Shown: one piece after another, positions 7,716-16,780 of the stretch
Position numbering within the stretch: position 1 is the stretch's first letter
Layout of the letters: each line of letters starts with the position of its first letter
Assembly: GCA_964525165.1 (NCBI GenBank)
Contig: CAZGGG010000008.1
Location: 1-64,000 of the forward strand
DNA: 64,000 nt
Origin: JAWLFI01 sp964525165
GTDB taxonomy: Bacteria; Bacteroidota; Bacteroidia; Chitinophagales; Saprospiraceae
Reading direction: 5' to 3'
The notes under the pieces: generated by a model
Databases searched by the model: none
The model's input: the letters and a program-made list of their open reading frames with translations, nothing else
Told to the model about the DNA's origin: nothing
Program-made: the position numbers and the translations under genes

Positions 7716-9401
7716 TTATTTTAGCTTTAATCCATATGCATCTAACCGGTTATGGTAATAGTATAAAATTTTAAAGTTTTGAGAAAACACCATCCCCTTC
7801 TTAATGACCAACGGTTGTTCCGCATGATATTGTCCTAATCTTTTGATCCCTTCCCACATGATGGTTTCCACATCCAAATGAAAGCCTTTCGGCAGATGTA
7901 AGGCTCCTTCTTTGGATAATTCAAAAAGCTGTTGAATGATTACGTATAAGTCATTCTTGAACTGTTCAACGGTGATGCTGAAGTCCTCTTCAGGCATTCT
8001 GAGTAAACCATAGATATCGAGATCCGGGTAACTTAATTCCAGTCTCTTGAATGCTGTAAATGCTAATAGATGACTGGAAAGAACTAAGTTTTCCTTTTTG
8101 TACTGAAGGGCGATTTTTTCTCCGAGCGTTTTGGTATAGATGGATTCTCTTTGCTCATCTTTGACAATCATGCCATTACGCATAAAGTATTCACTTATAT
8201 CTATGGCGTTCCCCTGTTTGTCGACAGAAATACCTTCTTCAGATACTTCATTTCCGAAAACATCCATAGGTTTTCCAAAACTTGTAATGATTTCATTTTC
8301 AGCAGAGAAAAGCCGATAGATAAATCGAATAATATTTCTGATGCTTTTTGACTTATCTGTACTGGATCGAATATATTTTTCTCGACCTTCTCGCCGTAGG
8401 TGTTGTTCTATAAGGTATTTGGCTTCCAGTACGAAATGATAATTGAGCACCACCGGAACCACAAAAATTTTATCGCTTCTACCCTTTTCAAGAATGAGTC
8501 TTTGCGCGTCCAGGCATGTACTTAATAAACCAAGCTTTAGTTTGTCTTCAAGTCTGCCAGATCTGGATCTGGTTCCTCCCGGAAAAAAGATAGTGTTGAC
8601 ACCCTGCGCGAGACTGATGCTGGACATCGACTTCAGCGTGCTCATGTAGATTCGATTTTTCTTTCGTCTGTCCAGTCTGTAAGCTCCAAGTCGATTCATG
8701 AAATAGGCAGCAAACTCTGAATTATATAGATTGAGTCCTGCTCCATAGTGGAATGCAGGCATCCCCCCTACCAGATCCAGTACATATCCAATCAATATAC
8801 TATCGAGGTTGCTAAAGTGAGTAGGAACTAAGACAACAGTACCGTGATCAAATAATGATCTAACGTGATCGACATACCCGATTGTATGCAGCCGCTCCTG
8901 CAGTCTGTGTTTCGTTCCCCAAAGACGAGGTATCCCTTTAGAAGCTGCAGCATTCAATAATCTTCCAAAGAAAAAGGTTAAGAACTTTCTCGCAAACAGA
9001 AAAGTCTTGAGCTTAAAATCACCTGCTATCTCTTCAGAGTATCGATTAATCACCTTTGAGAGCACTTCAAGATAGACTTCTTTCTTTTGCTTTGGATCTT
9101 CCAAAGGAGCCGCTTGCGCTAATTCGCTATTTATTTTTTTCCAGAAAAGTTTTTCATTAGGCGGATCCACTTTCCAGGGTTCCCGCTTCATACGGTTTTG
9201 TTCCTGGTACATGGTTTTATTAATGATACCTAGTAGCTCATCTCCCTCCAATTGCTGAAAGTGGGCAATGGTATAATCATTGATACTTGAAACAAAATCA
9301 CTTCTTCTTTGGTACAACTTGTAGATGGGCCAATCTTTGATATCAGGCCAAATGTGTTCTTTAGGTTCCTGATATTCCTCAAACAAACGATTCTCATTCA
9401 T
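7716..9401 (-). CDS. PlsB-like glycerol-3-phosphate / lysophosphatidate acyltransferase
   Basis: A 561-residue membrane-associated acyltransferase. The central PlsC-type domain (about residues 190-330) has the catalytic H-x4-D motif in VPTHFSNLDSILIG and the phosphate-binding block FFPGGTRSRSGRLED, which resembles PlsB (GGRSRTGR) more than small PlsC enzymes. N- and C-terminal extensions are mostly helical and unassigned. It should acylate glycerol-3-phosphate or lysophosphatidate in phospholipid synthesis at the inner membrane. Its start overlaps the end of engB (ATGA). Confidence 0.8.
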   Translation of the reverse strand: MNENRLFEEYQEPKEHIWPDIKDWPIYKLYQRRSDFVSSINDYTIAHFQQLEGDELLGIINKTMYQEQNRMKREPWKVDPPNEKLFWKKINSELAQAAPLEDPKQKKEVYLEVLSKVINRYSEEIAGDFKLKTFLFARKFLTFFFGRLLNAAASKGIPRLWGTKHRLQERLHTIGYVDHVRSLFDHGTVVLVPTHFSNLDSILIGYVLDLVGGMPAFHYGAGLNLYNSEFAAYFMNRLGAYRLDRRKKNRIYMSTLKSMSSISLAQGVNTIFFPGGTRSRSGRLEDKLKLGLLSTCLDAQRLILEKGRSDKIFVVPVVLNYHFVLEAKYLIEQHLRREGREKYIRSSTDKSKSIRNIIRFIYRLFSAENEIITSFGKPMDVFGNEVSEEGISVDKQGNAIDISEYFMRNGMIVKDEQRESIYTKTLGEKIALQYKKENLVLSSHLLAFTAFKRLELSYPDLDIYGLLRMPEEDFSITVEQFKNDLYVIIQQLFELSKEGALHLPKGFHLDVETIMWEGIKRLGQYHAEQPLVIKKGMVFSQNFKILYYYHNRLDAYGLKLK

Positions 9402-10006
9402 TGTCCCGATAGTAGTTTCGAATTCAGGCTTGCAATATATTCTAAAAGCGATTCAATTCCATCTCCTTTTAAGCTGCTGGTTTGAAAAGTTTCAGGCAGT
9501 TCTGCCCACTCGCTTTTCATAGCTTTTTGAAAAACAGATCTGAGCTGGGCTTTTTGGTTGCTTTTGAGTTTATCGGTCTTCGTAAAGACAATTATGAAAG
9601 GAATTTTTTTTCTCCCCAATCGGCTCATGAATTCCAGATCATTTTTTTGAGGGGGAATCCGGGCATCCACCAAAACGCAGGCCATGACCAATTGAGGTCT
9701 CTTGCTGAGATAAGACATAATCATTTGATCCCAGGATTTACGCATTTGTTTGGATACTTTTGCATATCCATATCCGGGGAGATCCACTAAATGCCACTCG
9801 TCATTAATCTTGAAAAAATTCAGTGTTTGCGTTTTTCCGGGTTGTTTGCTAACTCTTGCTATCGAATTTCTTCCGGTCAAAGCATTCACTAAGGATGATT
9901 TTCCCACATTAGAACGACCTATGAAGGCATATTCGGGGACCATATCCTTGGGACATTGCTCATTTTTCGTATAACTACCTACGAACTTCACCTCATTCAC
10001 TTCCAT
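9398..10006 (-). CDS. engB: Ribosome biogenesis GTP-binding protein YihA/YsxC (EngB)
   Basis: A TRAFAC-class GTPase needed for large ribosomal subunit maturation. Motifs in order are P-loop GRSNVGKSSLVNALTG, G2/G3 PGKTQTLNFF and DLPGYGYAKV, G4 TKTDK and the G5-like SSLKGDG. The frame runs 15 codons further upstream, but starting at the ATG at 10006 gives the family's usual N-terminus (MEVNEVKFVGSYTKNEQCP) and 202 residues. A TACCTTTG -7 box lies 24 bases upstream of that ATG, which also supports this start. It is the first gene of an engB-acyltransferase-exonuclease operon. Confidence 0.95.
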   Translation of the reverse strand: MEVNEVKFVGSYTKNEQCPKDMVPEYAFIGRSNVGKSSLVNALTGRNSIARVSKQPGKTQTLNFFKINDEWHLVDLPGYGYAKVSKQMRKSWDQMIMSYLSKRPQLVMACVLVDARIPPQKNDLEFMSRLGRKKIPFIIVFTKTDKLKSNQKAQLRSVFQKAMKSEWAELPETFQTSSLKGDGIESLLEYIASLNSKLLSGQ

Positions 10007-10029
10007 AATTCGTATATTAAATAAGTATT

Positions 10030-10037
10030 CAAAGGTA
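10030..10037 (-). promoter_or_regulatory. Bacteroidota-type -7 box for engB
   Basis: The minus strand reads TACCTTTG, a perfect match to the TAnnTTTG -7 element, 24 bases before the chosen engB start. No clear -33 TTG is seen at the usual spacing. Confidence 0.45.
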
Positions 10038-10120
10038 CATAAGAAACACAATTGGCATAATCATGGTAGAGATAAGTGAGGATATTGTTTTCTTTGCGAT
10101 CAAATTCTGAGTGGGGACTT

Positions 10121-10765
10121 ATGATGAGTAGACTTTTATGTGCGGCACTTCTGATTGGCTTGTGGATTCCCATGCAAGCACAAACAAAGTTTGGTATTCG
10201 TGCAGGTCTCAACACAACTTCAGTGAATCCTGAGGCTCTATTGATTTTAAATAATAATGACGTAGAGGAGCTTCGTCTGGATCTAGAGAGAGCTCGATAT
10301 GGTTTTCATTTAGGTGTTTTTTTACAAGTACAAGCAGATTTTTTATTTATCCAACCTGAAATATGGTTTCGTTCTAACAGTATTGATTATAGTTTACAAG
10401 ATCTACAAATGACAAATGTGAACTCCATTGTCACAGAAAGATATCAGTATTTGGATATTCCCCTTCAATTTGGACTAAAAATGGGTCCTCTGCGACTAGG
10501 ATGTGGCCCTGTGGGGCATTTATTTATCAATGCTTCTTCTGAGATTTCAGAAGGGGATTATGCTGATGAGTACGAGCCCAGATTTAGGGACTTGACCGTA
10601 GGTTATATTGCCGGACTTGGGATTGACATCTGGAATTTCCATGTTGATTTTAATTACGAGGGTAGTTTTCAAAATTTTGGAGATCATTTCTACTTTTTTG
10701 GTGAGCGATATACTTTTGATAGAGCCCCTGCTCGTCTCATAGGCACCATAGGAATTTCATTTTAA
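10121..10765 (+). CDS. PorT-family outer-membrane beta-barrel protein
   Basis: A 214-residue outer-membrane beta-barrel of the PorT / OMP_b-brl_2 type. A signal peptide (MMSRLLCAALLIGLWIPMQA, cut before QT) precedes alternating hydrophobic strands: KFGIRAGLNTT, YGFHLGVFLQV, LFIQPEIWF, YLDIPLQFGLKMG and LRLGCGPVGHLF, ending in IGISF with a terminal aromatic residue as barrel proteins have. The frame begins 15 codons earlier, but the ATG at 10121 gives a proper signal peptide. The specific role is unknown; PorT itself serves type IX secretion, but this protein may be one of many generic relatives. Confidence 0.75.
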   Translation: MMSRLLCAALLIGLWIPMQAQTKFGIRAGLNTTSVNPEALLILNNNDVEELRLDLERARYGFHLGVFLQVQADFLFIQPEIWFRSNSIDYSLQDLQMTNVNSIVTERYQYLDIPLQFGLKMGPLRLGCGPVGHLFINASSEISEGDYADEYEPRFRDLTVGYIAGLGIDIWNFHVDFNYEGSFQNFGDHFYFFGERYTFDRAPARLIGTIGISF

Positions 10766-10833
10766 CCTACCTTTTGGCAACAAATTGAGGTTTCATTTAT
10801 TCACAATCTTGTATCATTGTACAAATCTGCTGA

Positions 10834-12432
10834 ATGAAGTCAAAGACCCTTTCTTTTGAGGATGTCCCTCAGTTTTCTGCTTTCGATAAAGCTTACCAAA
10901 CCGATGCCAAACGTTTTGAAGCCTTATTGGGAAGATTGCCCGTGTCAGATTCCTTTAGCGACCAGATAGAAGCTAAAAAAAGAAGCTATTCATTCGATCG
11001 GACTAAGCTGGTAGAAATCATTGCTCAGCAATATAGTAGGTTAAGGGAAGGGCATCAGTTGATCCCTGAAAATTTAGAAGCGCTTAAAGACGAAAATACC
11101 TTTACCATCATTACTGCGCACCAGCCTTCCTTGTTTACAGGGCCACTCTATTATATTTTTAAAATTGCCAGCGCTATTGTGCATGCGCGACAATTGAACA
11201 ATCGTTATCCGGACTACCGTATCGTTCCCGTGTTTATCATTGGCGGAGAAGACCACGATTTTGAGGAGATCAATCATTTTTATTATCGAACTCAGAAATT
11301 TACCTGGCAGCAAGATGAGGGGGGCGCAGTCGGTCGATTGTCGACTCAAAACATTCATTCGGTTTTAGAGGAGTTGGGCACCCATTTGGGGTCCTCTTTC
11401 TATGGGAAGCAGATTCTTGACTTATTGAACGAGGCTTATCTTGGACATAAGACTCTGGGGGACGCGACACATTTTTTTATCAGTCAATTGTTTAAAGACA
11501 CTGAACTAGTCGTTGCTCAGATGGACGAACCTGAGTTTAAGAGGGCGTTCTCTCCTATCATCAGAGAGGAGGTCACAGAAGAGCGATCCCAATCTTTGAT
11601 TCTTGATCAACAGCAGAAATTTCAGCAATTAGGCTTTCAACCTCAAGCGTTTGTTCGAGAAATCAACTTCTTTTATCTCAGTCCGGGAGGCCGACATAGA
11701 ATTGAACAGAAAGGGGATAGATTTATAGTAGTTGATACAGAGATGAGCCTTTCGGCAAAAGAGATGCTGGATGAAATTCAAAATGCTCCTGAGCGTTTCA
11801 GTCCCAATGTGGTGATGCGGCCCATTTATCAAGAATTCATTTTCCCTAACCTTGCCTATGTGGGTGGCGGTGGCGAATTGGCTTATTGGATGGATCGAAA
11901 GCAACAATTTGAAGCCTTTGGTTTGGAGTTTCCCATTTTAATCAGAAGACATTCTGCCTTTCTGATAAAAAACAAAGACCTGGAGCGTTTAAAGGAGTTC
12001 CCATGGGAATTGAAGGATTGGTTACAAGATCCGGATGCATTGATTAAAAGGTACATTCGCGAATTACATCCGGAGGAGATGGATTTTACACAATCTTACC
12101 GGGAGTTAAATCGTCTTTTCGACCTTATGAAACCGGAAATGAAGGAGTTGGATGCAAATTATTCATATTCTGTGGAGGCTGCCAGAGTGGATGCGCTCAA
12201 GACTATACAAAGATTGGAAAAGAAAGCTTTGAGCGCTCTAAAGCGCAAAGAGGAAAACGCTATCTCCAAAATTCGTCATCTGAGGAATATTCTGATTCCG
12301 GAAGGTAAACTTCAGGAGCGTCAAGATAACATAGTGGAATGGTATCAAGACTATGGACCTCGCATTATCACAGATATTATTGATGGTCTCGAGGCTTTTG
12401 ATCAGGAAGTTAAAGTGCTGGTTACTCCTTGA
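10834..12432 (+). CDS. bshC: Putative cysteine ligase BshC (bacillithiol synthesis)
   Basis: BshC adds cysteine to GlcN-malate in the last step of bacillithiol synthesis. The 532-residue length matches the family. Diagnostic segments are TIITAHQPSLFTGPLYYIFK near residue 90, PVFIIGGEDHDFEEINHF, NVVMRPIYQEFIFPNLAYVG and GGGELAYWMDRK. A coiled-coil-like C-terminal section (KTIQRLEKKALSALKRKEEN) is also typical. The other bsh genes are not in the window. It is convergent with accD, the two overlapping by 11 bases at their 3' ends. Confidence 0.92.
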   Translation: MKSKTLSFEDVPQFSAFDKAYQTDAKRFEALLGRLPVSDSFSDQIEAKKRSYSFDRTKLVEIIAQQYSRLREGHQLIPENLEALKDENTFTIITAHQPSLFTGPLYYIFKIASAIVHARQLNNRYPDYRIVPVFIIGGEDHDFEEINHFYYRTQKFTWQQDEGGAVGRLSTQNIHSVLEELGTHLGSSFYGKQILDLLNEAYLGHKTLGDATHFFISQLFKDTELVVAQMDEPEFKRAFSPIIREEVTEERSQSLILDQQQKFQQLGFQPQAFVREINFFYLSPGGRHRIEQKGDRFIVVDTEMSLSAKEMLDEIQNAPERFSPNVVMRPIYQEFIFPNLAYVGGGGELAYWMDRKQQFEAFGLEFPILIRRHSAFLIKNKDLERLKEFPWELKDWLQDPDALIKRYIRELHPEEMDFTQSYRELNRLFDLMKPEMKELDANYSYSVEAARVDALKTIQRLEKKALSALKRKEENAISKIRHLRNILIPEGKLQERQDNIVEWYQDYGPRIITDIIDGLEAFDQEVKVLVTP

Positions 12433-13270
12433 TGGGGAATAGGTATAATAGATCCTCAATCTTTTGTTTCAACTCTCTTCTGTCAACAATAAAGTCCAGG
12501 AAACCGTGCTCTAATAAAAATTCCGACCTCTGGAAGCCTTCCGGCAAATCCTGTTTAATTGTTTCTTTAATAACTCTCGGACCTGCAAAACCAATGAGTG
12601 CATTAGGTTCTGCGAAATTGATATCGCCTAACATTGCAAATGAGGCCGTTACCCCTCCGGTAGTGGGATCAGTCATGAAAGAAAAGTAGGGAATACCGGC
12701 TTTGGACAATTGTGAAAGCTTGGCAGAGGTTTTGGCCATTTGCATTAAACTGAATGCACTTTCCATCATTCTAGCTCCTCCGGACTTGGAAATAATCATG
12801 AAGTGCACTTTATGCTCTAGGCAATAATCAATAGATCTCGCAATTTTTTCACCTACAACAGAACCCATCGAGCCACCGATAAATGAAAAGTCCATGGCGG
12901 CTATGACAATCGGTCTCCTACCCGACTTTCCTTCTGCAACTGTAATCGCATCATCTAAATGTGTTTTAGATTTTGCTTTCTCCAATCGTTCGGAGTAAGG
13001 TTTGAGGTCGGTAAATTCAAGAAAATCGTAGGACTCTATATCCTCAAAGAGCAGATTGTAGTTTCCATCAAAAATGAGTTCGAAGTAGTCGTGGGAACCA
13101 ATTCGGGTATGGTGGTCGCACTCCGGGCACAAGTAAAAGTTTTCTTTCATTTCTTTTACCGTGCTCAAATGACTGCAATTCGGGCATTTGTGCCACAGAC
13201 CATCAGGAGTTTCTTTTTTAAACTTTGTAGCTGTTTGAATACCGTCTTTTAGCCTTTTGAACCAGCCCAT
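12422..13270 (-). CDS. accD: Acetyl-CoA carboxylase carboxyltransferase subunit beta
   Basis: AccD pairs with AccA to transfer the carboxyl group from biotin to acetyl-CoA, giving malonyl-CoA for fatty acid synthesis. The N-terminal four-cysteine zinc finger is present (CPNCSHLST then LCPECDHH), followed by the crotonase-like core: VIAAMDFSFIGGSMGSVVGE, ISKSGGARMMESAFSLMQMA, TDPTTGGVTASFAMLGDI and IGFAGPRVIKETI. The 282-residue length is standard. Confidence 0.96.
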   Translation of the reverse strand: MGWFKRLKDGIQTATKFKKETPDGLWHKCPNCSHLSTVKEMKENFYLCPECDHHTRIGSHDYFELIFDGNYNLLFEDIESYDFLEFTDLKPYSERLEKAKSKTHLDDAITVAEGKSGRRPIVIAAMDFSFIGGSMGSVVGEKIARSIDYCLEHKVHFMIISKSGGARMMESAFSLMQMAKTSAKLSQLSKAGIPYFSFMTDPTTGGVTASFAMLGDINFAEPNALIGFAGPRVIKETIKQDLPEGFQRSEFLLEHGFLDFIVDRRELKQKIEDLLYLFPIKE

Positions 13271-13330
13271 ATGCGCTTCAATTTTCTGTCGAGATGATAA
13301 ATTTAGTCAAATTATGTTGACTTTGTAAGA

Positions 13331-14350
13331 TCAATACTGATAGGATTTCACAGCATTTACAAATGCCTTCACACCTTGCAGAGGCGTATCGGGGTATACC
13401 CCATGTCCTAAGTTGACAACATGACTTCCTCCAAATGCGCGAATCATTTGGTGTGTTTCCTCGGCAATATTATCTGCCTGTCCATATAAAACCGCCGGAT
13501 CCAGATTGCCTTGAACTACCCTACCCTTACTCAATTGAGTGCGTGCAAATGAAGGTCTGATATTCCAATCAAGCCCAATCGCATTTGCCGAAAGGCTATC
13601 AAATTCCGGAAGCATGAAGAATGCTCCTTTGGCAAAAAAGATCGTTGGAACGGATAAAGCATCCAAAATCCTTTTGACATATGGCATCGCAAATTCCTGA
13701 TACAATTTTGGGCTCAAGAGTCCGGCCCAGGAATCAAACAGCTGGAGTACTTCCGCACCGGCAGCTTCTTGCGCACGCATATAGTGAATTATGCTCTGAC
13801 TTAATTTCTCCAATAACTCATGGGCTAGTTTTGGTTCTTGTACCAAAAACTTTCTCGCCTTGGAGAACGTTTTGGAGCCCCCTCCTTCTAACATATATGC
13901 TAATAAAGTCCAGGGTGCACCAGAAAATCCAATTAGTGTTTTTTCCGGAGCTAATTGGGCACGTGTTTTCTTTAAGGCTTCAAATACATATTTCAATTCT
14001 TCAAGTGTATGCTCCTCTGAAGAATTTAAGGCTTCAATATCCGCTGCGCTTTCGATAACACGGGGAAAATGGGGCCCTTTTCCTTTTATCATCTCATAAG
14101 GTAGCCCCATAGCTTCAGGAATCACTAAAATGTCACTGAAAATAATGGCAGCATCTACGTCTAATTCATCTACAGGTTGCAGCGTCACTTCTGCTGCCAA
14201 ATCCGGTGTTTCCACCAATTCTTTAAATCCTGACAAGGATGCTCTTAAGGCTCTGTATTGAGGAAGGATTCTTCCGGCTTGTCTCATAAGCCATACGGGA
14301 GGTCTTTCGACGGACTCACCATTCAATGTTTTGACGAGTAGTTTTTCCAT
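13331..14350 (-). CDS. hemE: Uroporphyrinogen decarboxylase
   Basis: HemE removes four carboxyl groups from uroporphyrinogen III to make coproporphyrinogen III in haem synthesis. The 339 residues show the N-terminal signature PPVWLMRQAGRILPQYRALR, the catalytic Asp in IIFSDILVIPEAMG, GFSGAPWTLLAYMLEGGGSK, LQLFDSWAGLLSP and NLGHGVYPDTP near the C-terminus, all family hallmarks. An intrinsic terminator in the same direction lies about 85 bases upstream of the start (see the entry at 14436), so expression could involve a leader or an upstream short transcript. Confidence 0.96.
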   Translation of the reverse strand: MEKLLVKTLNGESVERPPVWLMRQAGRILPQYRALRASLSGFKELVETPDLAAEVTLQPVDELDVDAAIIFSDILVIPEAMGLPYEMIKGKGPHFPRVIESAADIEALNSSEEHTLEELKYVFEALKKTRAQLAPEKTLIGFSGAPWTLLAYMLEGGGSKTFSKARKFLVQEPKLAHELLEKLSQSIIHYMRAQEAAGAEVLQLFDSWAGLLSPKLYQEFAMPYVKRILDALSVPTIFFAKGAFFMLPEFDSLSANAIGLDWNIRPSFARTQLSKGRVVQGNLDPAVLYGQADNIAEETHQMIRAFGGSHVVNLGHGVYPDTPLQGVKAFVNAVKSYQY

Positions 14351-14435
14351 GTGCGAAAGATAGTAAAAGCTGGAAACAGCTAAAATTATTAGTAGTTTTG
14401 AGCTGAATTTTACTTAAAATATGACGGAGATTCGT

Positions 14436-14473
14436 TAAAAATAAAAAACCCCGTTGTCATACAGACAACGAGG
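14436..14473 (-). terminator. Orphan intrinsic terminator upstream of hemE
   Basis: On the minus strand CCTCGTTGTC (14473-14464) pairs with GACAACGGGG (14458-14449), one mismatch, around a 5-base loop, and is followed by TTTTTTATTTTT. It is a strong Rho-independent terminator by eye, yet no minus-strand gene lies directly upstream of it. It could end a small RNA, act as an attenuator in a hemE leader, or end a gene lost in the adjacent assembly gap. Confidence 0.65.
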
Positions 14474-14539
14474 TCGAACACACTATGAGAACACCCTAAA
14501 ATCTTAATCTGATTCAGTTGTTCTATACAATTATAAACA

Positions 14540-14549
14540 NNNNNNNNNN
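14540..14549. other. Assembly gap (10 N) with flanking repeat and foreign-looking block
   Basis: Ten N sit in the 409-base hemE/dnaG spacer. The 16 bases just left of the gap (14524-14539, TATACAATTATAAACA) recur exactly at 14674-14689. Between the gap and the second copy lies a block whose first 80 or so bases are clearly richer in G and C than the neighbourhood. On the minus strand that block reads a strong Shine-Dalgarno-like GGAGG then ATG, coding MEGVTQDLRYA up to the gap. The rest of the spacer shows only the orphan terminator and AT-rich sequence before dnaG. The repeat suggests two contig ends that overlap and were never merged. Confidence 0.8.
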
Positions 14550-14759
14550 CGCGTACCGGAGATCCTGCGTCACGCCTTCCATCGTCCACTCCTCCTTTTT
14601 ACGAGGTGTTTCAACTCACGCCATCGATTGCGAATTCCATTTTCTATTGCATTAAATTACACTATCAGAGAAATATACAATTATAAACAAAATAGTGGAA
14701 TTTCGCCAACTTTACCATAGAATACATTACAATAAACTGATATACCCAAATAAAAGACC

Positions 14760-16727
14760 ATGATTCCTGAGCATACGGTTCAAAAAATTCTTGAGACGGC
14801 ACAGATAGAGGATGTGGTGGGTGATTTTGTAAATCTAAAAAGAGCAGGCAGGAATTATAAAGGGCTGTGTCCTTTTCATGATGAGAAAACGCCCAGCTTT
14901 TCCGTTAGTCCCGCTTTGAACATTTACAAGTGTTTTGGGTGTCAAAAAGGAGGAAATTCCGTCCAGTTTATCATGGACCATGAGAAGATGTCTTTTCCTG
15001 AAGCTCTGAGATATTTGGCCGATAAGTATAATATTGAAATCGAGGAGGAAGAGCTTTCTGAAGAAAGAAAAGCGGAATTACAGGAAATAGATAGCTTGTA
15101 TGTGTTGAATGAACACGTATCTAAGTTTTATACGGAGCAGTTGTTCCATACGAACTTGGGTAAATCAGTGGGTCTCTCCTATTTCAGAGACCGTGGTTTT
15201 CAACAAAAGATTTTAGATCGCTTTCACATTGGATATGCCGCGCCCGGAGGAAAAGTATTGGTAGATGAATTGACAGATAGGGGCTTCACCATTGATTATG
15301 CCAAGAAGGTAGGCCTTGTGAATACTTACGATAAAGACTTCTTTAAGGATCGGGTGATTTTTCCTATTCAAAATATTTCGGGTAAGACCATTGCATTTGC
15401 AGGCCGTACACTCAAAAAGGATAAAAAGATCCCGAAATATATCAACTCCCCGGAGAGTGATATTTATGAAAAAAGAAAGGTCCTCTATGGTCTTTATCAG
15501 GCGAAAGGTGCGATTCGAAAAGAAAACAGTTGTATTCTGGTAGAGGGGTATACAGACGTCATGAGTCTGCATCAGGTAGGCATAGAGAATGTAGTAGCCA
15601 GTTCCGGAACGGCACTTACGGAAGAGCAAGTGCGATTGATCAAAAGGTTTGCTGACGAGGTCCTGGTATTGTATGACGGTGATGCAGCAGGTGTAAGTGC
15701 GGCGGTTCGAGGATTGAGAATTATTTTGTCTCAGGGCTTGAAAGTTCAGGTAGTAATGCTTCCGGAGGGAGAAGATCCGGACTCTTTTGCTCAGAAAAAA
15801 GGTAAACAAGCTACGCTAGATTTTTTAGAAGATCAGAAGAAGGATTTCATACTTTGGCAATTGGAGCATTTATTGGCAGAGACCGCCAATGATCCGATGG
15901 GTAAAGCAAGGGCGATAAAAAGTATTGTGCGCACCTTAGCTCATATTGATGATGCTCTTACAAGGTCCACCTATATTCAACATTGCGCTCAGGAGCTTCA
16001 TATTCAAGAGACGTTATTGGTCGATGAGCTCAATAAGGCATTGTATGAACTTCAAGCAGAACGACAGCGGATTCAAAAGTCGGAGGCTCGAAAAGAACAG
16101 CAATGGAAAAAGCAAGAGCCCTCCCCTATTCATAGCCCTTCTGCTCAGCAGTTGGAAGAGAAAAAGCGAATCCCACCGAAAATAGATATTCGTGAAAAGG
16201 AAGTAATTCGAGTATTGCTCCAGCACGGAGCTAAAATGATGGAGGACGAAGAGGGTAATCCACTCACTGTGGCTGAATACGTGTTTTCAGAATTAGAAAA
16301 TCTCTCAGAAAACATGAGTCATCCTACTTTTCAAAAAATCGTTGATCTTTACTTACAGTCTTTGATGGATGGTTTAGTGCCTGAATTAAAAACATTTACG
16401 CAGCATTCCGACCGTGACCTTCAAACGGTGGCGATAGACATCTTAACAGATCCTTTTGAATACAGTGAAAATTGGGAAGGTAAGCTAAATTCACCTTTGC
16501 GAACCCAAAAGAAACCAGAGGAAAATTTTGCCACGGATTCTTTTCTTGTTGTACAACACTTTAAGCAGAAGCAAATAGAGCGTTTAATAGAGCAAAACCG
16601 AGAAAAATTACAAGCATTTATAGAAGCCGATGATGAGAAAGGAGTGGCAGATTGTATGGCGGTGCATCACCGGTTAGTAGAGGTGCGTAAAGAGATTAAT
16701 GAAATTATCAATAGAGTTATACTATAA
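14760..16727 (+). CDS. dnaG: DNA primase
   Basis: DnaG makes RNA primers at the replication fork. The N-terminal CHC2 zinc domain has CPFHDEKTPSF and IYKCFGCQKGG (C-x2-H ... C-x2-C, about residues 38-64). The catalytic core with the Toprim domain follows: ILVEGYTDVMSLHQ (Glu of EGYTD) and LYDGDAAGVSA (DxD-type metal site). The divergent helical C-terminal part (from about residue 430) should bind the DnaB helicase. The 655-residue length is normal for Bacteroidota. The ATG fits the family start (MIPEHTVQKILETAQIEDVV). A terminator follows the stop. Confidence 0.97.
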   Translation: MIPEHTVQKILETAQIEDVVGDFVNLKRAGRNYKGLCPFHDEKTPSFSVSPALNIYKCFGCQKGGNSVQFIMDHEKMSFPEALRYLADKYNIEIEEEELSEERKAELQEIDSLYVLNEHVSKFYTEQLFHTNLGKSVGLSYFRDRGFQQKILDRFHIGYAAPGGKVLVDELTDRGFTIDYAKKVGLVNTYDKDFFKDRVIFPIQNISGKTIAFAGRTLKKDKKIPKYINSPESDIYEKRKVLYGLYQAKGAIRKENSCILVEGYTDVMSLHQVGIENVVASSGTALTEEQVRLIKRFADEVLVLYDGDAAGVSAAVRGLRIILSQGLKVQVVMLPEGEDPDSFAQKKGKQATLDFLEDQKKDFILWQLEHLLAETANDPMGKARAIKSIVRTLAHIDDALTRSTYIQHCAQELHIQETLLVDELNKALYELQAERQRIQKSEARKEQQWKKQEPSPIHSPSAQQLEEKKRIPPKIDIREKEVIRVLLQHGAKMMEDEEGNPLTVAEYVFSELENLSENMSHPTFQKIVDLYLQSLMDGLVPELKTFTQHSDRDLQTVAIDILTDPFEYSENWEGKLNSPLRTQKKPEENFATDSFLVVQHFKQKQIERLIEQNREKLQAFIEADDEKGVADCMAVHHRLVEVRKEINEIINRVIL

Positions 16728-16733
16728 AAAAGA

Positions 16734-16759
16734 AAGGCCGACGATTTCGCCGGCCTTTT
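16734..16759. terminator. Bidirectional intrinsic terminator between dnaG and fbaA
   Basis: AAGGCCGACG and CGCCGGCCTT pair (one mismatch) around a short ATTT loop, with A-rich sequence on the left and TTTT on the right, so it can serve dnaG on the plus strand and the convergent aldolase gene on the minus strand. Confidence 0.7.
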
Positions 16760-16780
16760 CAGTAGTATGCATATTACTAA

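Noticed and set aside
14550..14640. A resident ADOP/FtsX-like permease gene between hemE and dnaG
   Set aside because: Only eleven codons are visible before the gap, composition and ribosome site differ from the neighbourhood, and the flanking repeat indicates the insert is an assembly artefact.
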